Part shown: in pieces, positions 32,047 to 34,885 of the stretch
Position numbering within the stretch: position 1 is the first letter of the stretch
Layout of the letters: each line of letters starts with the position of its first letter
Assembly: GCA_019637635.1 (NCBI GenBank)
Contig: JAHBVI010000066.1
Span: forward strand, 1 to 34,885
Direction of reading: 5' to 3'
Length of the DNA stretch: 34,885 bases
DNA from: Anaerolineae bacterium
Lineage (GTDB): Bacteria > Chloroflexota > Anaerolineae > Promineifilales > Promineifilaceae
The notes under the pieces: model-generated
Seen by the model: only the letters and a program-made list of their open reading frames with translations
Databases searched by the model: none
Told to the model about the DNA's origin: nothing
Program-made: the position numbers and the translations under genes

Positions 32047-34885
32047 TTAGGGCTTCAAATAGCTCTCAAAATGTATCTGGTTAAAAGCGTCTACCATTCT
32101 TGTGACCTCATCCATAATCAGTAAGTGTCTTAATGTTTCTGCAAGTGGGGCCAGTATTTGTGGTGATGAGCTTAGCGACCACGGTGAGTCTACCCCATTC
32201 AATATGTCTCCCCGTATCCTGGATTCATCAACTTCAACTTGATCTATAACTGGCATAGTACCAACATCATAATAATTTGATGGATAATCAATATCATAAT
32301 AAGTAGCAAGACCTATTACTCCATCAACGATTGGCACATCGATAAATGAAAGACCTGCAGAAACATAAAAGGACATGCCGTATATATTAGGATCTGTTGG
32401 GCTGGCAAAAAGGATAGCCCCAGCACCAATCGATGGGCCACCTCCAAGATCAGTACTTATCCCCCCTCCTAATAGGAGAAAGTCACCACTATAATCGGTG
32501 CGAATATTGACATTTTTATCCTGCCCAAAATATGTCGTTCTCAACCCCTGGACAGAACCTAAATATGCACCTCCTGTTATTCCCACACTGTCTTGAAGAA
32601 CGCTGCCATAATACCAAAATTTTTGGCGCTGCATTGTAGCGAAATCGTATACAACTTCAGATCCAACCGTCGCTCCAGCAACTATGCCCCCTGTGCCGCT
32701 CACTCCTTCTATATACCCGGATGCCCTATATGGTACTGGGCCGTACCAACACCACGGCCCACCGTGGAAGGGATACCCATAATCAGAGTTTTGCACTTGC
32801 AGCAAAATGCCAGATGTAAGGCCATACACCTGACGAACACAGTTACCATAGTCCTCTGGATAGAAGAAGCCGGCTTCAATACAGTGCTGCGCCCGGAAGG
32901 GGGTACGGCCGCTGGGGTCGGTCCAGTTAATGGGGTTGTTGTCTACATAGCTCCAGCCATTCATTGTCTGCGGTTTGCCGGGGTTGCCAGACCAGGGGTC
33001 TCTGCCCATGAAGGTGTGCAGACCGGGGTTGAAGTACCGCGCCCGCAGGTAAAGCAAGCCGGTCACATCGTCGAATTGTTCGCCAGTGTAGCCGTAGGCC
33101 GTGCTGCTGTGCCCCCGTTCATCCAAAACCGTACCAAACGAGTCATAAGTCGTCATGGCCATCACTTCGCCGTTCACAATCTCACTGCGGATGCTGCCCA
33201 GGCCGTCAGCTAACAGAGTATGGAACCCGTTGCCATCATCCTGGCCAAGCAAGCCTAAACCAAACAGGTTTACCGTCTGTGTTTCGCCGTCTGTGGCTGC
33301 CAAAACCTGAGTTAACCCAACAATATCGTTGATATACGTCATCATCACCGGGGTTGCTCCCGTCAAGTCTGTTTGTCTCACCCGGTTGCCATCGCCATCA
33401 TACAGATAGTCGGCCTGCAACTGCGGGTTTGCTCCATTATAGGACAGGGTGTGCGTCAGCAGCAGGTTACGCTGGTCATAGCCATAATGCTGCCAGGGTG
33501 CATCACCGGGCGGGATGGCCAGAGTCAAGTTGCCATTGTTGTCGTACAGGTAGCTGGTGGAACCGGCGGCAAAGTCGGTTGCCGTTTGCAGCCGGTTGGC
33601 ATCATCAAAGTAACGGTTGACGCGCGTGTTGGTGACGCCGCCGGTGTGGGTGATGGTTTGGGTGTAAGCAGTCATGTTGCCCACCGGGTCGTAGGTGTAA
33701 CGGTAGGTGGCCGTGATGCCACCGCTGTAGTCCGCGTCTGCCAGTCGGTACAGGTCATCATATTGGTATTGGATGACGGTGGTAACCAGTTGGCTGGCCA
33801 CAACTGTTTCGGTGATAGTCTGGAAGAGGCTAGCGGCCGGGCCGTCGCCGGTGGGAATAAAATTAGTATCTGTGACGAGCAACACCCGGTCGAGGCGCAG
33901 GCCGTCTTCGCGCATCCAGATGTTGAGGGTATACGCCTCACTGGCTGCCAGGTCTAGCGAGGGTTCGGCATCATCCATCGTCAGGCTGGCCCAGCCCCAC
34001 TCGTCAGTGAAGCCGGTGAGGCGGCTGGCCGTATCCGCCGGCTGGTCGTTCAGGCCCAGGTGCAGTGAATCACCGGCAGCGTCCGGGGCCATGCCGCGTA
34101 CCCAGACAGTGTAGCTGTCCCCTGATGGACTGTAGATGGGGAAGGTGAGCATGGGGCCGTCGCCGTTGGCACTGGTATCGCTTTCCAGAGTCAAGCCGGT
34201 GTCGGGTAAGGCACGGACATAACCGTTACCAGCATAACCGGCCTGGGTGGTTTGCGTCAGCCAGGCGTGGTTGCTCATGCCGGGTGTGGCCGCGCCCTGT
34301 TCTGCTTCCAGAGCCAGGACGCCATTTTCGGCCAGGTAGGCTTGCAAGATGTTGAGCGTGGCTGGCGAACGCAGGGTTTCGGTGACCACCTGCCGGTTGC
34401 CCAGGCCATCTACCTCATAACGGAAGTCGGCCAGGAGCGTATCGTCGCCATCGTAATGGGTCAGGCGCCGCAGGTGGTTGGCGTCATCATATTCATGGGT
34501 GGTCTGGATGCCGTTAGGCAGGGTACGGGTAATCAGCCGCCCGGCCACATCATAGTCGTAGGTGCTGAAGTTGCCGTCCAGGTCTTTAAGCTGCACGAGT
34601 TGGTAGTCACCATTGTAGGTGTAGGTGACAACCTGCCCTGTGGGATAGACCAATCCGGTGCGATTCCCTACCAAATCATATTGGTAGCCCACAACACCGG
34701 TCAATGGGTGCGTCACCGTAATGAGCCGGTAGAGATCGTCATACTGATAGTGCGTTACACCCAGGTCATCACCCATTTTCAAACGAGCGCCCAGAGCATT
34801 GTAGGTATAGGTTACTACCTGGCTATCGGCGAGGTAGGTGATGGTGATGGGCCGATTCAGGCCATCATAGGTGTATTGGGCTACT
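32047..34885 (-). CDS. RHS/YD-repeat protein (5' end outside window)
   Basis: The C-terminal part of a large RHS protein. The frame is open to the window edge, where YD-repeats continue (AQYTYDGLNRPITITY). YD-repeats (YDxxGRL, YDDLYRL) form a secreted shell. A foreign-looking domain with carbohydrate-binding-module character is inserted at about 33840-34335 (LALEAEQG, YTVWVRGMAPDAAGDSLHLGLND, EDGLRLDRVLLVTD). The RHS core signature lies at about 32925-33065 (GLLYLRARYFNPGLHTFMGRDPW, YVDNNPINWTDPSG). The remaining roughly 285 residues are a variable tip, Gly- and aromatic-rich, with no nuclease or other toxin motif that I recognise. The tip-coding DNA is clearly AT-richer than the shell. Such tips are often toxins, but structural roles occur too. 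Confidence 0.88.
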   Translation of the reverse strand, partial: VAQYTYDGLNRPITITYLADSQVVTYTYNALGARLKMGDDLGVTHYQYDDLYRLITVTHPLTGVVGYQYDLVGNRTGLVYPTGQVVTYTYNGDYQLVQLKDLDGNFSTYDYDVAGRLITRTLPNGIQTTHEYDDANHLRRLTHYDGDDTLLADFRYEVDGLGNRQVVTETLRSPATLNILQAYLAENGVLALEAEQGAATPGMSNHAWLTQTTQAGYAGNGYVRALPDTGLTLESDTSANGDGPMLTFPIYSPSGDSYTVWVRGMAPDAAGDSLHLGLNDQPADTASRLTGFTDEWGWASLTMDDAEPSLDLAASEAYTLNIWMREDGLRLDRVLLVTDTNFIPTGDGPAASLFQTITETVVASQLVTTVIQYQYDDLYRLADADYSGGITATYRYTYDPVGNMTAYTQTITHTGGVTNTRVNRYFDDANRLQTATDFAAGSTSYLYDNNGNLTLAIPPGDAPWQHYGYDQRNLLLTHTLSYNGANPQLQADYLYDGDGNRVRQTDLTGATPVMMTYINDIVGLTQVLAATDGETQTVNLFGLGLLGQDDGNGFHTLLADGLGSIRSEIVNGEVMAMTTYDSFGTVLDERGHSSTAYGYTGEQFDDVTGLLYLRARYFNPGLHTFMGRDPWSGNPGKPQTMNGWSYVDNNPINWTDPSGRTPFRAQHCIEAGFFYPEDYGNCVRQVYGLTSGILLQVQNSDYGYPFHGGPWCWYGPVPYRASGYIEGVSGTGGIVAGATVGSEVVYDFATMQRQKFWYYGSVLQDSVGITGGAYLGSVQGLRTTYFGQDKNVNIRTDYSGDFLLLGGGISTDLGGGPSIGAGAILFASPTDPNIYGMSFYVSAGLSFIDVPIVDGVIGLATYYDIDYPSNYYDVGTMPVIDQVEVDESRIRGDILNGVDSPWSLSSSPQILAPLAETLRHLLIMDEVTRMVDAFNQIHFESYLKP

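Overview
The window looks like a bacterial chromosome carrying, or lying at the edge of, an integrated plasmid-like or ICE-like element. GC content is moderate, about 50-55% by eye. The closest match I recognise is Chloroflexota (Anaerolineae-like). This rests on a large exported SBBP/PKD protein ending in a FLPIIIR-type tail, a large RHS protein, and the very frequent palindromic octamer ACGGCCGT. The assignment is inferred from style, not from a marker gene. I found no rRNA, tRNA, CRISPR array, integrase or transposase.

Positions 1-5.3 kb (+ strand) hold a partition-type ParA ATPase, a small basic partner candidate and a P22-type antirepressor. After these comes a decayed zone containing a perfect 20-bp inverted repeat, a wrecked SNF2 helicase relic resembling the N-terminus of DISARM DrmD, a scrambled antirepressor fragment, and a second antirepressor split by an in-frame TGA.

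Positions 5.6-15.0 kb (- strand) hold a block of element genes. Read in the direction of transcription they are a ParB-like protein, a 278-aa unknown, an ArdC-like protein with an HELVH zinc-protease motif, two unknown proteins (203 and about 474 aa), a VapB/VapC-type toxin-antitoxin pair, and a 1150-aa fusion of an N6-adenine methyltransferase with an SNF2 helicase. The combination suggests maintenance (ParA/ParB, toxin-antitoxin) and counter-restriction (ArdC, methyltransferase-helicase) functions.

Positions 15.2-17.2 kb hold an XRE-type repressor followed by a third antirepressor (+), a possible lysogeny-like switch with a long upstream inverted repeat, and convergently radC (-).

Positions 17.3-23.9 kb (- strand) hold a type I restriction-modification operon, hsdM-hsdS-hsdR, with 4-base overlaps and a downstream terminator. 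HsdR appears to lack the segment normally found between the TDRxDL motif and the DEAH box.

Positions 24.1-34.9 kb (- strand) look like host surface and envelope genes: a partial RHS protein with an inserted sugar-binding-like domain, an AT-richer lipoprotein, a giant seven-unit SBBP plus seven-unit PKD exported protein, a GT39-like membrane glycosyltransferase and a UPF0104-type membrane protein. The last three appear to form one operon and could build or decorate a surface protein.
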